Source of the DNA: Robertkochia sediminum
GTDB lineage: Bacteria; Bacteroidota; Bacteroidia; Flavobacteriales; Flavobacteriaceae
Length of the DNA: 64,000 nucleotides
Direction: 5' to 3'
Assembly: GCF_016786255.1 (NCBI RefSeq)
Contig: NZ_JADMKT010000077.1
Location: 62,001-126,000, forward strand
Shown in pieces: positions 1 to 9,900 of this stretch; the stretch's first letter is position 1, and each line of letters starts with the position of its first letter. The notes beneath the pieces are model-generated. The model was not told the DNA's origin. It did no database searches and saw only the letters and a list, made by a program, of their open reading frames with translations. The position numbers were made by a program, and so were the translations under genes.

Positions 1-57
1 ACAGGTTTATGGGAAAAAGATGTAGGAGGGCGTACAAAGTGTCGTTCCAATTTTTAA
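1..57 (+). CDS. C-terminal end of an upstream gene (partial)
   Basis: The first reading frame is open from base 1 and ends at a double stop (TAA TAA, 55-60), giving 18 residues that finish in CRSNF. The nadC start codon follows 24 bases after the first stop, which suggests one operon. The fragment is too short for me to recognise a family, so no function is given. The open frame, same direction and close spacing are seen; that it is a real coding end is inferred. Confidence 0.45.
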   Translation, partial: TGLWEKDVGGRTKCRSNF

Positions 58-81
58 TAAATTAGCAAAAAAAGACACCAT

Positions 82-939
82 ATGATCTCAAAAGAACAGT
101 TTGAGAAAGAAATAGCACTGATCATTGCCAATGCCCTTAGGGAAGATGTGGGCGATGGCGATCACAGCTCTCTTGCCTGTATTCCTGCCGATGCCATGGG
201 GGAGGCGAAATTATTGGTTAAAGACCGCGGCTATATCGCCGGAGTGGCCTTTGCCAAAAGGGTATTCCACGCTGTAGATCCCGAAATGGAGGTCGAGGTA
301 AAGATCGAAGATGGGGCTCCCGTGAAGCAGGGAGATGTGGTGTTGTTTGTAAAAGGAAGGTCGCAGTCTATTTTAAAGGCCGAGCGCCTCGTACTTAATG
401 CCATGCAGCGAATGAGTGCCATAGCGACCAAGACCCGAAAGTATGTAGGTCTTTTGGAAGGCACCGGAACGAAAATTCTCGATACGCGTAAAACGACACC
501 CGGTATTCGCGCCCTGGAGAAGTGGGCGGTAACGATAGGGGGTGGGGAGAATCACCGCTTTGCCCTTTACGATATGATCATGCTTAAAGACAACCATATC
601 GATTTTGCGGGAGGCATAACGGCTGCTATTGCCAAGACCAGGGATTACCTTAATGCAAAGGGTAAAGACCTCAAGATCATTGTAGAGGCGAGGGACCTTG
701 GGGAAGTAGAAGAGATCCTTCGGTCTGAAGGGGTGCATCGTATCTTGCTGGATAATTTCAACTATGAAGATACCAGGAAGGCCGTGGCCCTTATTGGCGA
801 TCGCTGTCAAACCGAATCTTCGGGAGGTATTAATGAGCAAACCCTGCGCAAGTATGCAGAATGCGGGGTCGACTATATTTCTTCAGGCGCCCTGACCCAC
901 TCGGTATACAATATGGACCTCAGTTTAAAAGCGGTCTGA
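82..939 (+). CDS. nadC: nicotinate-nucleotide pyrophosphorylase (carboxylating)
   Basis: Quinolinate phosphoribosyltransferase transfers phosphoribose from PRPP to quinolinate and releases CO2, giving nicotinate mononucleotide in cytoplasmic de novo NAD synthesis. The 285 residues match the usual family length. Visible family motifs are ERLVLNAMQR (101-110), DTRKTTPG (134-141, a PRPP/quinolinate-binding loop), GGGENHR (153-159) and LKDNH (168-172); the TIM-barrel half ends with the glycine-rich SSGGI and SSGAL segments near residues 245 and 268. The start at 82 is the first ATG after the upstream stop. The YihY-type gene begins one base after its stop codon, so the two are probably co-transcribed. 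Assignment is secure. Confidence 0.96.
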   Translation: MISKEQFEKEIALIIANALREDVGDGDHSSLACIPADAMGEAKLLVKDRGYIAGVAFAKRVFHAVDPEMEVEVKIEDGAPVKQGDVVLFVKGRSQSILKAERLVLNAMQRMSAIATKTRKYVGLLEGTGTKILDTRKTTPGIRALEKWAVTIGGGENHRFALYDMIMLKDNHIDFAGGITAAIAKTRDYLNAKGKDLKIIVEARDLGEVEEILRSEGVHRILLDNFNYEDTRKAVALIGDRCQTESSGGINEQTLRKYAECGVDYISSGALTHSVYNMDLSLKAV

Positions 940-940
940 T

Positions 941-1852
941 ATGACAGAAAGCCTTCAGGATAAATTAGCGCGTTTGCCGGTGGTGGGCTGGGTCGTCGGA
1001 CTGCTAAAGGCCGTACGTCTTCCGGGCTTCGAAGGCCTTACCCTTTACGACCTTTCTGAGATGTACGTTCAGGGTATTGTTAAAGGAGCTCTGACCTACA
1101 GAGCCAGTGCCATATCCTTTAGTTTCTTTATGGCATTGTTTCCTTTCCTGCTTTTTGTTCTGAACCTTTTGCCTTATGTGCCTATAGACAATTTTCAACG
1201 TGATTTTCTCGATCTTATCGAAAGTTTACTGCCTCCTAAATCGGTGGGATTTTTAGATAATGTCATCGGGGATATCGTGAATAATCAGCGAGGCGGACTC
1301 CTTTCCTCCGTATTCTTTCTGTCGATCTTTTTAATGGCGAACGGCGTGAATGCGATCTTCGATGGTTTTGAGTCTTCTTATCATACCACGATCAACCGTA
1401 AAATGATCAAGCAGTATGTGGTTTCGGTATTGGTGGCTATCATGCTGGTTTTGATCACCTTGTTTGCTGTGGTTGGTTTTGTATACCTGCAATACCTCCG
1501 AATTGTGGAAGCAGAAGGAGGGGATGGAGGCGTGATCGGGATCCAGCTTGCTAAGGGGTTGTTCTTTGTGGTGATATCCTACCTGATCACGGCAACACTC
1601 TATTACTTTGGTACAGCCGACAGTAAGCACACCAGATTTTTTTCGCCCGGTGCTCTTATGACCACGATCTTATTGGTGGTAACTACCTATCTCTTCGGGA
1701 TCTACATTGAAAACTTTGGGCGATATAATGAATTGTACGGGTCTATTGGGGGCTTAATTATTTTTATGCTCTATATTTGGCTAAATTCAAACCTGCTTTT
1801 GCTGGGCTTTGAGCTTAATGCGGCCCTGCGGAGCTTAAAACGTAACTTTTAA
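941..1852 (+). CDS. YihY/BrkB-family inner membrane protein
   Basis: The 303-residue protein is hydrophobic with about six membrane helices, and has the YihY core features: the YRASAISFSFFMALFPFLL segment near residue 55, a polar stretch rich in small residues, and the C-terminal YGSIGGLIIFMLYIWL helix followed by an ELNAAL end. The family was once called ribonuclease BN by mistake; its actual role is unsettled. It starts one base after nadC stops, so translation is probably coupled. A DUF2147 gene follows 12 bases later in the same direction. Family placement is confident, function is not. Confidence 0.9.
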   Translation: MTESLQDKLARLPVVGWVVGLLKAVRLPGFEGLTLYDLSEMYVQGIVKGALTYRASAISFSFFMALFPFLLFVLNLLPYVPIDNFQRDFLDLIESLLPPKSVGFLDNVIGDIVNNQRGGLLSSVFFLSIFLMANGVNAIFDGFESSYHTTINRKMIKQYVVSVLVAIMLVLITLFAVVGFVYLQYLRIVEAEGGDGGVIGIQLAKGLFFVVISYLITATLYYFGTADSKHTRFFSPGALMTTILLVVTTYLFGIYIENFGRYNELYGSIGGLIIFMLYIWLNSNLLLLGFELNAALRSLKRNF

Positions 1853-1864
1853 AAAAGATCGATC

Positions 1865-2302
1865 ATGAAAAGAAAAATTTTTACCGGATTCTTGTTCCTG
1901 GGACTAATGATGTTTGCAACGAATGCTTTTTCTCAGACCGTTTATGGAAAATGGAAGACCATTGACGATGAGACCGGTGAGCCAAAATCTATCGTAGAGA
2001 TCTATGAAGATGGAGGTAAGGTTTATGGTAAGGTCGTAGAGATCCTTAACAAGAACAAACAAGATGCTAAATGTACCGAGTGTGAGGGGGCTAAAAAAGA
2101 TGCGCCTATCCTCGGGATGGTAATCGTTGAAGGATTAGAGAAAGATGGTGATGTATACGAAGGCGGAACCATTCTCGATCCTAATAAAGGTAAAGAGTAC
2201 CGTTGCAAGCTTTGGGTAGATGAAGACAATGCCGATAAGCTTAATGTAAGAGGATATATCGCTTTTCTTTTCAGAACCCAGGAGTGGTTCCGTGCAGAGT
2301 AA
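1865..2302 (+). CDS. DUF2147 domain exported protein
   Basis: The 145-residue protein begins with a signal peptide (MKRKIFTGFLFLG... to the SQ cut site near residue 24). The mature part has the DUF2147 pattern: an early VYGKWKTIDDETG strand, a VEIYEDGGKVYGKVV strand pair, a CTEC pair near residues 70-73 (the two Cys could form a disulfide), and a GGTILDPNKGKEYRCKLW segment, ending with an aromatic FRTQEWFR strand. The fold is expected to be a small periplasmic beta-barrel. In Bacteroidota such genes are common and uncharacterised. It follows the YihY gene by 12 bases and precedes priA by 45 bases. Confidence 0.88.
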   Translation: MKRKIFTGFLFLGLMMFATNAFSQTVYGKWKTIDDETGEPKSIVEIYEDGGKVYGKVVEILNKNKQDAKCTECEGAKKDAPILGMVIVEGLEKDGDVYEGGTILDPNKGKEYRCKLWVDEDNADKLNVRGYIAFLFRTQEWFRAE

Positions 2303-2347
2303 GTCGAGCAGCATAGCGTCATTATCTATTAAGAACCCCGATTGATC

Positions 2348-4807
2348 ATGTCCTGGTTCACTGACGTCATTCTGCCTATCCCTATAGCTCATACCTTCAC
2401 TTATGAGCTTACTGACGAGCAGGCATCCCGGTTGGTTCCGGGGTGCCGGGTCGCAGTTCCTTTCGGAAAGAATAAGATCTATACCGGTCTTGTTTACACC
2501 CTTCACCATGAACGGCCTTCCCGTTATGAGGCCAAACCCATAGATCAGATCCTCGATGCCATTCCTGTGGTCACAGCGCAGCAGCTGTCGCATTGGGAGT
2601 GGATCTCGTCCTATTATATGTGTACCCTTGGCGAGGTGTTTCGCGCCGCTATCCCTCCTGCCTTGCTGTTGGAGAGTGAGACCCTGGTGATGCGCAACGA
2701 CGCGTTTAGTGGCGATGAAGAAGCGCTCAAAGATGATGAGTGGCTGGTGTTCGAAGCACTGCAACACCAGGCCGTACTCAAAGTCCAGGAGGTTTCTGCT
2801 ATTATCGACCGGAAGAATGTGCTCCCTGTTTTAAAGCGCCTTATGGATAAAGGGGTGGTGCGTGTACAGGAGGAAGTTCACGAACAATACAAGCCAAAGC
2901 TGGTGCGTTATGTCAGGCTGCACGATCGCTACACCACAGATGAAGCGCTGGCCGAACTGCTCAATGCACTGAATCGGGCTCCCAAGCAGAAAACCGTGGT
3001 GCTTACCCTTTTTCAGTTACAGACTTCGGGAGAAGAACATATTACGTTAAAATCCCTGAAAGAGCGTTCCGGTGCTGCCGATGGCGCTATACGTGCATTG
3101 ATCGATAAGGAGGTCCTGGAAGATTATCACCTGCAGCAAGACCGTATCGTTTATGAAGGGGAAACACAGGATTCCAAAACCCTTAATAAGTATCAGGAAC
3201 AAGCGCTGAACGAAATACAGGAGTATTTTACCCACAAGGAGGTAGTACTGCTTCACGGGGTTACCGCTTCCGGGAAAACCGAGGTGTATGTCAAACTTAT
3301 TGAAGAGGCTTTGAATAGGGGGGAGCAGGTACTTTATTTATTACCTGAGATCGCCCTGACCACCCAGCTTATAGACCGGTTACGTAATTATTTTGGTCAT
3401 CGCGTAGGAGTATATCACTCCCGTTACAACATACACGAGCGGGTAGAGGTGTGGAACCAGGTGCTGGAGGCCGGCGAAAAGTCGCAGGTGGTGCTTGGGG
3501 CGCGGTCGGCCATGTTGTTGCCTTTTTCGAAATTGGGGCTGGTGATCGTTGATGAAGAACACGAACCTTCATTCAAACAATTCGATCCCGCGCCACGCTA
3601 TCACGCCCGGGATGCGGCCATTGTGCTGGGAATGCAGCACAAGGCTAAGGTATTGCTGGGGTCGGCTACTCCTGCTTTAGAGACCTGGTACAATGCCAAA
3701 ACAGATAAGTATGGGTTGGTGTCGCTTACGCGTCGTCATGGCGATGTGTTAATGCCCGATATCGAATTGGTCGACCTGCGTGATAAGTATAAAAAGAAAA
3801 GAATGCAGGGGCATTTCTCTGATCGCCTGATCGAGGAGATCGAAGAAGCCCTGGAAGAACGCAAGCAGGTGATCCTTTTTCAGAATCGTCGCGGATTTGC
3901 ACCGGTGCTCGAGTGTCAGACCTGCGGTCATTCCCCTCAATGTCCGAACTGTGATGTGAGTCTTACATTTCACCGGCACAAGAACCAATTGCGATGCCAT
4001 TATTGTGGGTATCATATGGCCATGCAGGAACGCTGTCTGGCCTGTGGAAGTCATGAGACCGATACCAAAGGATTTGGAACGGAGCAGATCGAAGGGGAGC
4101 TAAGAGCGCTCTTTCCCGATAAGCATATCGGGCGAATGGATTCTGATACGACACGGGGAAAGCACGGGTATGAAAAGATCATTAACAAATTCGAGCAAAA
4201 AGAGATCGATATATTGGTAGGCACCCAGATGGTTACTAAAGGACTCGACTTTGCGGGTGTCGGATTGGTAGGAGTGATGCTTGCCGATACGTTATTGAAC
4301 TTTCCTGATTTTCGCGCACATGAACGTACCTACCAGGTGTTGCAACAGGTTTCGGGAAGGGCAGGAAGAAGTAAGGACCGTGGCAAAGTGATCATTCAAA
4401 CCTACGATCCCCTCCACCAGATCATGCAGCAGGCTTCCATGAATCGCTATGAGGATATGGCCGGAGAGCAGCTCAATGAAAGAAAACTTTTTAAATATCC
4501 GCCATTTTACCGTTTGGTCAAGGTGACCTTCCGCGGTCGTGACTATAATAAGGTTAATGAAGCTGCCGACTGGTTTTCCAGGGTATTGCGTAATAATTTT
4601 ATTGAAACCGGAGTACAGGTTTTGGGGCCTGAATTCCCACCTGTAGCCCGCATTCGCAATCAGTACCACAAGCATCTTATTGTGAAGATCCCACAAGGGC
4701 TTCATTTGGGTAAGGTCAAAGAACGCCTAAAAAAAATTGGCAACAGCTATGAAGCCGTTGCCAATTTCCGTAGTGTCAAACTTACGTTTAACGTAGATAA
4801 TTATTAA
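2348..4807 (+). CDS. priA: primosomal protein N' (replication restart helicase)
   Basis: PriA recognises stalled or repaired replication forks, unwinds the lagging arm with 3'-5' polarity and starts reloading of the replicative helicase. I chose the ATG at 2348 (MSWFTDVILP); a TTG two codons earlier is possible but unneeded, and the protein is then 819 residues, normal for Bacteroidota. Seen in order: the N-terminal 3'-end-binding domain, helicase motif I GVTASGKTE near residue 303, the DEEH box near 400, a GSATPA motif III, and the zinc-binding insert with paired CxxC motifs between about 522 and 567 (CQTCGH, CPNC, CHYC, CLACGS). The C-terminal part has the QVSGRAGR motif VI. The gene converges on the LytTR regulator 25 bases downstream with no clear hairpin between them. 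Confidence 0.96.
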   Translation: MSWFTDVILPIPIAHTFTYELTDEQASRLVPGCRVAVPFGKNKIYTGLVYTLHHERPSRYEAKPIDQILDAIPVVTAQQLSHWEWISSYYMCTLGEVFRAAIPPALLLESETLVMRNDAFSGDEEALKDDEWLVFEALQHQAVLKVQEVSAIIDRKNVLPVLKRLMDKGVVRVQEEVHEQYKPKLVRYVRLHDRYTTDEALAELLNALNRAPKQKTVVLTLFQLQTSGEEHITLKSLKERSGAADGAIRALIDKEVLEDYHLQQDRIVYEGETQDSKTLNKYQEQALNEIQEYFTHKEVVLLHGVTASGKTEVYVKLIEEALNRGEQVLYLLPEIALTTQLIDRLRNYFGHRVGVYHSRYNIHERVEVWNQVLEAGEKSQVVLGARSAMLLPFSKLGLVIVDEEHEPSFKQFDPAPRYHARDAAIVLGMQHKAKVLLGSATPALETWYNAKTDKYGLVSLTRRHGDVLMPDIELVDLRDKYKKKRMQGHFSDRLIEEIEEALEERKQVILFQNRRGFAPVLECQTCGHSPQCPNCDVSLTFHRHKNQLRCHYCGYHMAMQERCLACGSHETDTKGFGTEQIEGELRALFPDKHIGRMDSDTTRGKHGYEKIINKFEQKEIDILVGTQMVTKGLDFAGVGLVGVMLADTLLNFPDFRAHERTYQVLQQVSGRAGRSKDRGKVIIQTYDPLHQIMQQASMNRYEDMAGEQLNERKLFKYPPFYRLVKVTFRGRDYNKVNEAADWFSRVLRNNFIETGVQVLGPEFPPVARIRNQYHKHLIVKIPQGLHLGKVKERLKKIGNSYEAVANFRSVKLTFNVDNY

Positions 4808-4832
4808 AGTGTAATTATAGACGCATACGTTT

Positions 4833-5522
4833 TTAACTACTTAAGGCATCTGCCAGTTCTTGTTTTTTATTTCGACTTAATGGAATCTTCTTTCCGTTAA
4901 CTTCTACGCTCTTGGAGTTGAATTTTTCCACCTTGTCCAAATTCACGATATACGATTTGTGTATACGTAAGAATCGTTCTGCGGGAAGTTCCTTTTCAAA
5001 AGATTTCATAGTAGATAGGATCACGATATTGGCCTCATCGGTAACCAGTTTAATGTAGTCACCAAGGGCTTCTACCCAATTGATCTCGTTCAGGAATACC
5101 TTGCGCTTCTTGAGATTGCTCTTAACAAAAATGTGTTCGTCATCTTCTTTGGAGGCAACTTTGAGTTTGTGTTTCTCCTGGGCGCGTTTTACAGCGGCAT
5201 CAAACCGTTCCTGGGTGATCGGCTTGTGAAGATAGTCGGTTACATCATAGTCAAAAGCTCTTAAGGCATGGTCTTTACTGCCGGTAATTAAAACTACCTG
5301 CGGTGGGTCACTTAATGACTCGAGAAGATCAAACCCGCTTACTACGGGCATCTCGATATCCAGGAATATCAGCTCTACCTTGTGATTTTTAAGGCCGTTC
5401 TTGGCCTCAATGGCATTGCTGTACTCAGCAACAAGGTTCAGCATAGGGTGGTTTCTGATCAACCGGGCCACAGACATTCTTTGGATACTTGAGTCGTCGA
5501 CAATAATACAATTCATTCTCAT
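4833..5522 (-). CDS. LytTR-family response regulator
   Basis: A two-domain 229-residue transcription regulator. The receiver domain (1-120) has the acidic pair in IIVDD (9-10), the phospho-acceptor Asp55 in LIFLDIEMP, a VLITGSKD switch segment and the invariant Lys in LHKPIT near 144. The LytTR DNA-binding domain follows from about 130 to the end (EINWVEALGDYIKLV, then FLRIHKSYIVNL). No histidine kinase is adjacent, so it is an orphan here. The start MRMNC aligns with the MKLNC-type start common in this family, so I kept the first ATG. It is transcribed toward priA and away from the rpsF operon. Targets cannot be told from the sequence. Confidence 0.92.
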   Translation of the reverse strand: MRMNCIIVDDSSIQRMSVARLIRNHPMLNLVAEYSNAIEAKNGLKNHKVELIFLDIEMPVVSGFDLLESLSDPPQVVLITGSKDHALRAFDYDVTDYLHKPITQERFDAAVKRAQEKHKLKVASKEDDEHIFVKSNLKKRKVFLNEINWVEALGDYIKLVTDEANIVILSTMKSFEKELPAERFLRIHKSYIVNLDKVEKFNSKSVEVNGKKIPLSRNKKQELADALSS

Positions 5523-5668
5523 CTTTTCTCAGGTAAGTGGTTGGGTTTATGAACACTACAATAGTAATGAAAAATAGATAGCAAGGCAAAAAAAAGTGAA
5601 TAAATCCCTCTTTTTGTTTAACTATCAAGGATCTGCGTTCAAAAAAGGGAATAAGGAAGGGGGAAGTG

Positions 5669-5699
5669 TTTGTAATTAAAATAATTAGTCTTACTTTTG
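5669..5699 (+). promoter_or_regulatory. promoter of the rpsF-rpsR-rplI operon
   Basis: A Bacteroidota-type promoter: TTTG at 5669-5672 (-33), 19 bases, then TACTTTTG at 5692-5699 (TAnnTTTG -7 box). The rpsF start lies 34 bases after the -7 box. Confidence 0.8.
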
Positions 5700-5733
5700 C
5701 AGCCTTAAAAAATAAATTTTAATACGTAAAACA

Positions 5734-6072
5734 ATGAATCATTACGAAACTGTTTTCATTCTAAATCCCGTTTTATCTGAGACTCAGGTAAAGGAAACAG
5801 TTAAGAAGTTTGAGGATTTCTTAATCTCTAAGGGGGCAGAATTTGTAGCTAAAGAAGATTGGGGGCTGAAAAAGCTTGCTTACCCTATCCAAAACAAGAA
5901 AAGTGGTTTTTACCATCTTTTTGAATTCAAGGTGGCCGGAGAGGCTATCGAGCCTTTCGAGCTTGAGTTTAGACGTGACGAGCGTATCATGCGTTACCTG
6001 ACCGTTAAACTTGACAAACACGCGATCGAGTGGGCAGAAAAAAGAAGAAAAAAACTAAAAGAAAAAGCTTAA
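5734..6072 (+). CDS. rpsF: 30S ribosomal protein S6
   Basis: S6 binds S18 and the central domain of 16S rRNA in the small subunit. The 112 residues have the typical start [13 protein letters not shown], the [23 protein letters not shown] strand-turn, and the [17 protein letters not shown] segment, with a lysine-rich tail. Length fits the family. It is the first gene of the operon, starts 34 bases after a clear -7 box, and is followed by rpsR after 4 bases. In some bacteria the S6-S18 complex binds its own leader; the leader here is too short (about 25 bases) to show such a structure. Confidence 0.97.
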   Translation: MNHYETVFILNPVLSETQVKETVKKFEDFLISKGAEFVAKEDWGLKKLAYPIQNKKSGFYHLFEFKVAGEAIEPFELEFRRDERIMRYLTVKLDKHAIEWAEKRRKKLKEKA

Positions 6073-6076
6073 CATT

Positions 6077-6373
6077 ATGTCATCTATAGAGCAACAAGCT
6101 AAAGGAAAAAAAGACGGAGAGATCAGATATCTGACCCCGCTTAACATAGAAACCACGAAGACTAAGAAGTACTGCCGATTCAAAAAGGCCGGGATCAAAT
6201 ATATCGATTATAAAGATCCTGATTACCTGATGAAGTTCGTAAACGAGCAAGGTAAGATCCTTCCTAGAAGACTTACAGGAACTTCCCTGAAGTACCAAAG
6301 AAAAGTTTCAACCGCGATCAAGCGTTCACGTCACCTGGCGTTAATGCCTTATGTAGGAGATTTATTAAAATAA
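6077..6373 (+). CDS. rpsR: 30S ribosomal protein S18
   Basis: S18 pairs with S6 on the 30S platform. The 98-residue protein has an N-terminal extension rich in Lys/Glu typical of Bacteroidota and the conserved core: [18 protein letters not shown], the [15 protein letters not shown] segment and the final [15 protein letters not shown] single Cys (KYCRF) remains, so no zinc ribbon set is present. It lies 4 bases after rpsF and 13 bases before rplI, consistent with one transcript. Confidence 0.97.
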   Translation: MSSIEQQAKGKKDGEIRYLTPLNIETTKTKKYCRFKKAGIKYIDYKDPDYLMKFVNEQGKILPRRLTGTSLKYQRKVSTAIKRSRHLALMPYVGDLLK

Positions 6374-6386
6374 AAAACAGCAAACC

Positions 6387-6845
6387 ATGGAGCTAATATT
6401 AAAGAAAGACATAGAGAACCTAGGGTTCAAAGACGATGTGGTAACTGTTAAGAATGGTTACGGAAGAAACTATCTTATTCCTCAGGGTTTTGCTGAACTG
6501 GCTACGCCATCTGCAAAGAAAGTGCTTGCAGAGAACCTGAAGCAAAGAGCATTCAAAGAGAAGAAGATCGTTGAAGACGCTCAGAAGCTTGCAGATCAGC
6601 TTAAAGAACTTGACGTGAAGATCACTGCTAAAGCCGGTGGCGGAAACAAACTTTTTGGTTCTGTGACCAACGCCGATCTTGCTGAAGCGATCAAGAAAGA
6701 AGCAGATATGGAAATCGATAAGAAGTTCATCAGCATCTTTGGAGGTAACGTTAAAGTTGCCGGAAAATACAATGCTGTGATCCGTCTTCACAGAGAAGTT
6801 ATCGTAGACTTCCCATTCGAAGTTTTGGCTGAGCTTAACGCCTAA
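6387..6845 (+). CDS. rplI: 50S ribosomal protein L9
   Basis: L9 binds domain V of 23S rRNA with its N-terminal domain and reaches across the ribosome through a long helix. The 152-residue protein has the canonical start MELILKKDIENLG, the GYGRNYLIPQGFA signature (residues about 24-37), a charged connecting helix (about 41-75) and a C-terminal domain with KLFGSVTNADLAEAIK. Length is normal. It ends the operon, and an intrinsic terminator follows 31 bases after the stop codon. Confidence 0.97.
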   Translation: MELILKKDIENLGFKDDVVTVKNGYGRNYLIPQGFAELATPSAKKVLAENLKQRAFKEKKIVEDAQKLADQLKELDVKITAKAGGGNKLFGSVTNADLAEAIKKEADMEIDKKFISIFGGNVKVAGKYNAVIRLHREVIVDFPFEVLAELNA

Positions 6846-6876
6846 GCCTACGTTAACGTTTTCTTAAAAAAAAAGT

Positions 6877-6907
6877 AAGGCTACCCTTTTGGGGTAGCCT
6901 TTTTTTT
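6877..6907 (+). terminator. intrinsic terminator of the rpsF operon
   Basis: A 10-bp stem AAGGCTACCC / GGGTAGCCTT with loop TTTTG, ending in a run of T to 6907. A weak -7-like TACTTTCG (6909-6916) for the next gene starts right after the T run. Confidence 0.9.
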
Positions 6908-6954
6908 ATACTTTCGCGCCGTCAAATCATACATACTCAACTAATTCATTTACA

Positions 6955-9900
6955 ATGAAACGACTACTACTTTTCCTGGTTATGCTGGGAGTAAGTGCCG
7001 CCGGTTTCTCACAGGTAACCACGGCAAACATTAAAGGATTGGTGACCGATTCACAAAACGAGCCCCTTCCGGGAGCCAGTGTTGTGGCGGTTCACACCCC
7101 AACCGGAACTCGTTACGGGGGTGCCACCAATTTTGACGGAAGGGTAAACCTGCTCAACCTTCGTGTAGGTGGGCCTTATACCCTGACCTTCTCTTACATC
7201 GGATTCCAGTCTCAGGAGATCACCGATGTGTATCTTGAACTGGGTAAAACGACCAACATCGACGTGGTGATGTCTGAAGACAGCCAGCAACTCGATGAGG
7301 TAGTGGTAAGCGCAGACCGTTCAGGAACGTTCGGATCTGACCGTACCGGTGCAGAAACCAGTGTGGGAAGAAAAGAGCTTACCCGTTTACCTACCATTTC
7401 ACGTTCTGCACAAGACTTCACCCGTTTGGAGCCTACTGCGAGTGGAAACTCTTTTGGTGGTCGTAACGACCAGTACAACAACTTCTCTCTTGATGGAGCG
7501 ATCTTCAACAACCCTTTCGGACTTGATGCTGCAACTCCGGGTGGACAAACAGATTCTCAGCCGATCTCTATCGACGCGATCGAGCAGATCCAGGTTTCTG
7601 TTGCTCCTTATGATGTAACCCTTTCCGGATTTACAGGAGCTTCTGTAAACGCTGTTACCAAGAGTGGTACCAATGAGATCTACGGAACTGCTTACGGATT
7701 CTTCAGAAATGAAGACCTTACTGGTGGTAAGATCAAAGGTGACAAGGTGGTTAAGCCTAAACTGGAGCAAAACCAATACGGTTTCAGCCTTGGAGGACCT
7801 ATCGTTAAGAATAAAGTATTCTTCTTCGCCAACTTTGAGCGCGACGTAAGAACCGATATCGGTACTGCCGGTTTCGTACCGAACACAGGTAGTGGAGCGA
7901 TCAACGAATCACGTGTTACTGAAGCCGATCTTATTGCCGTTCAGGACGCACTTTCTACCATCGTGATCGGACAGGATGCCAACGGAAACGATATTTTCTA
8001 CAATCCGGGAGCTTATGAAGGATTTACCTATGGGGCTGAGTCTACTAAGGGTATCTTCAAGATCGACTGGAACATCAACGATAAGAACAGACTTGCTGTT
8101 ATCTATAACTTCCTGAACGCTTCTAAAGAGAAGCCTGCTCACCCTACTGCTCTTGGGTTCCGTGGTCCTAACACCAACACCCTGCAGTTCGAGAACGCCG
8201 GATACGAGATCAACAACAACATCCAGTCTGTACAGGTGGAGCTTAACTCTACGCTTTCTGACGTAGCAGTGAACAAACTTCAAATGGGATATACCCACTT
8301 TGACGATTTCAGAAATCCGCTTTCTACGCCTGCACCGAGTATTACTATCCAGGAAGATGGAAGTAACTACATCATCGCAGGACACGAGCCTTTCTCTGTA
8401 AACAATACCCTCGACCAGAAGGTATTCCAGGTTACCGATAACTTTAACCTTTTCCTTGGAGAGCATACGCTTACTGCCGGGGTTTCTTTCGAGAAATTCG
8501 AATTTGACAACTCCTTCAACCTTGGAGCTTACGGAGCTGCAGGAACCTTCTTCCCAACTGCCGATTCTGTTGAATCTTTCCTTACTCAGGTGGCAAATGG
8601 AGATATCCAGGCGCAATTCGACCAGGCTATCGCTACCAATCAGGCGAATAACGCCAATGATTCATGGGCACTTGCAGAGACCAATGTAGGTCAGTTTGCG
8701 TTCTATCTTCAGGATGAGTGGAACCTTTCAACCGACTTTAAGGTTACTGCAGGTATCCGTTTCGATAAGCCGTTGTACTTTGATACTGCAGACAAGATCC
8801 GTGAGAACATCGACCGTAAAGGTGGTGCCGGTACCGGAACTTATCAGCCGGATATCGTTTACTTCGATCCTGAAACAGGAGAAGAGGTGAATTTTGACTC
8901 TACGCAATTGCCAAACAACGATTTCCTTATTTCGCCTCGTTTAGGATTTAACTGGGATGTTAAAGGAGACAACACCTTTAAAGTACGTGGAGGATCTGGA
9001 GTATTTACCGGAAGATTCCCGTTCGTATGGTTAGGAAACCAGGTTCAGGGAGTTGATTTCTTCTTCTACCAGGTAGTAGATCCTGACTTCCAGTGGCCAC
9101 AGGTGTGGAGAAACAGCCTTGGTGCCGATTACCGTTTTGAGAACGGATTGGTACTTACTGCAGACCTTTCGTATACTAAAGACCTTAACGCGGCTCACGT
9201 ACAGAACTGGGGACTTAACACCCCTTCAGGAACACTTCAGGGGGTAGATGGTCGTCCGGTTTATGAGAATACCGATAAGTCACAGATCTTCGGAGGACCT
9301 ACCTCTGCCTTCGTTTTCACCAACTCTGATAAAGGGCGTATCTGGAATGCTGCTTTCAAAGCTCAGAAGACGTTTGATAACGGAATGTTCGCCAGCCTTG
9401 CCTATAGCTACCTGAACGCTAAGGATGTGAACTCTATCGAGGCTGAGATCACCGGGGATGCTTTTGTTGGTAACCCTGTTGCCGGTAATGCGAACACCGA
9501 TGTGCTCGGATTCTCTAAGTACGGTGATACGCACCGTTTTGTAGGGGTGATATCTAAGCAATTCCAGTATGGTCAGGGACGTTGGGCGACCACCATCTCT
9601 GCATTTGCTGAGTATGCTCAGGGTGGTAGATTTAACTACACCTATGCCGGAGATATCAATAATGACGGATCGAACTTTAACGATCTGCTCTACATTCCTA
9701 CTGCTGCCGAGCTTCAAAGCATGAACTTTGCTACAGAAGAAGGGCGTCAGGCATTTGAGAACTACATCGCACAGGATGATTACCTGAGCGAGAACCGCGG
9801 TCAGATCGCCGATCGTTACGCTGCCCTGGCTCCATGGAGAAGCCGTTGGGATGTGAAGATCCTTCAGGACTACAACTTCAAAGTTGCAGGAAACAAGACC

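Noticed and set aside
7909-8616. Long minus-strand open frame (235 residues) opposite the TonB receptor gene
   Set aside because: It mirrors the codon bias of the very strongly coding plus-strand frame, has no recognisable domain, and no promoter. Antisense frames at 373-840, 2135-2767 and 56158-56973 were set aside for the same reason.
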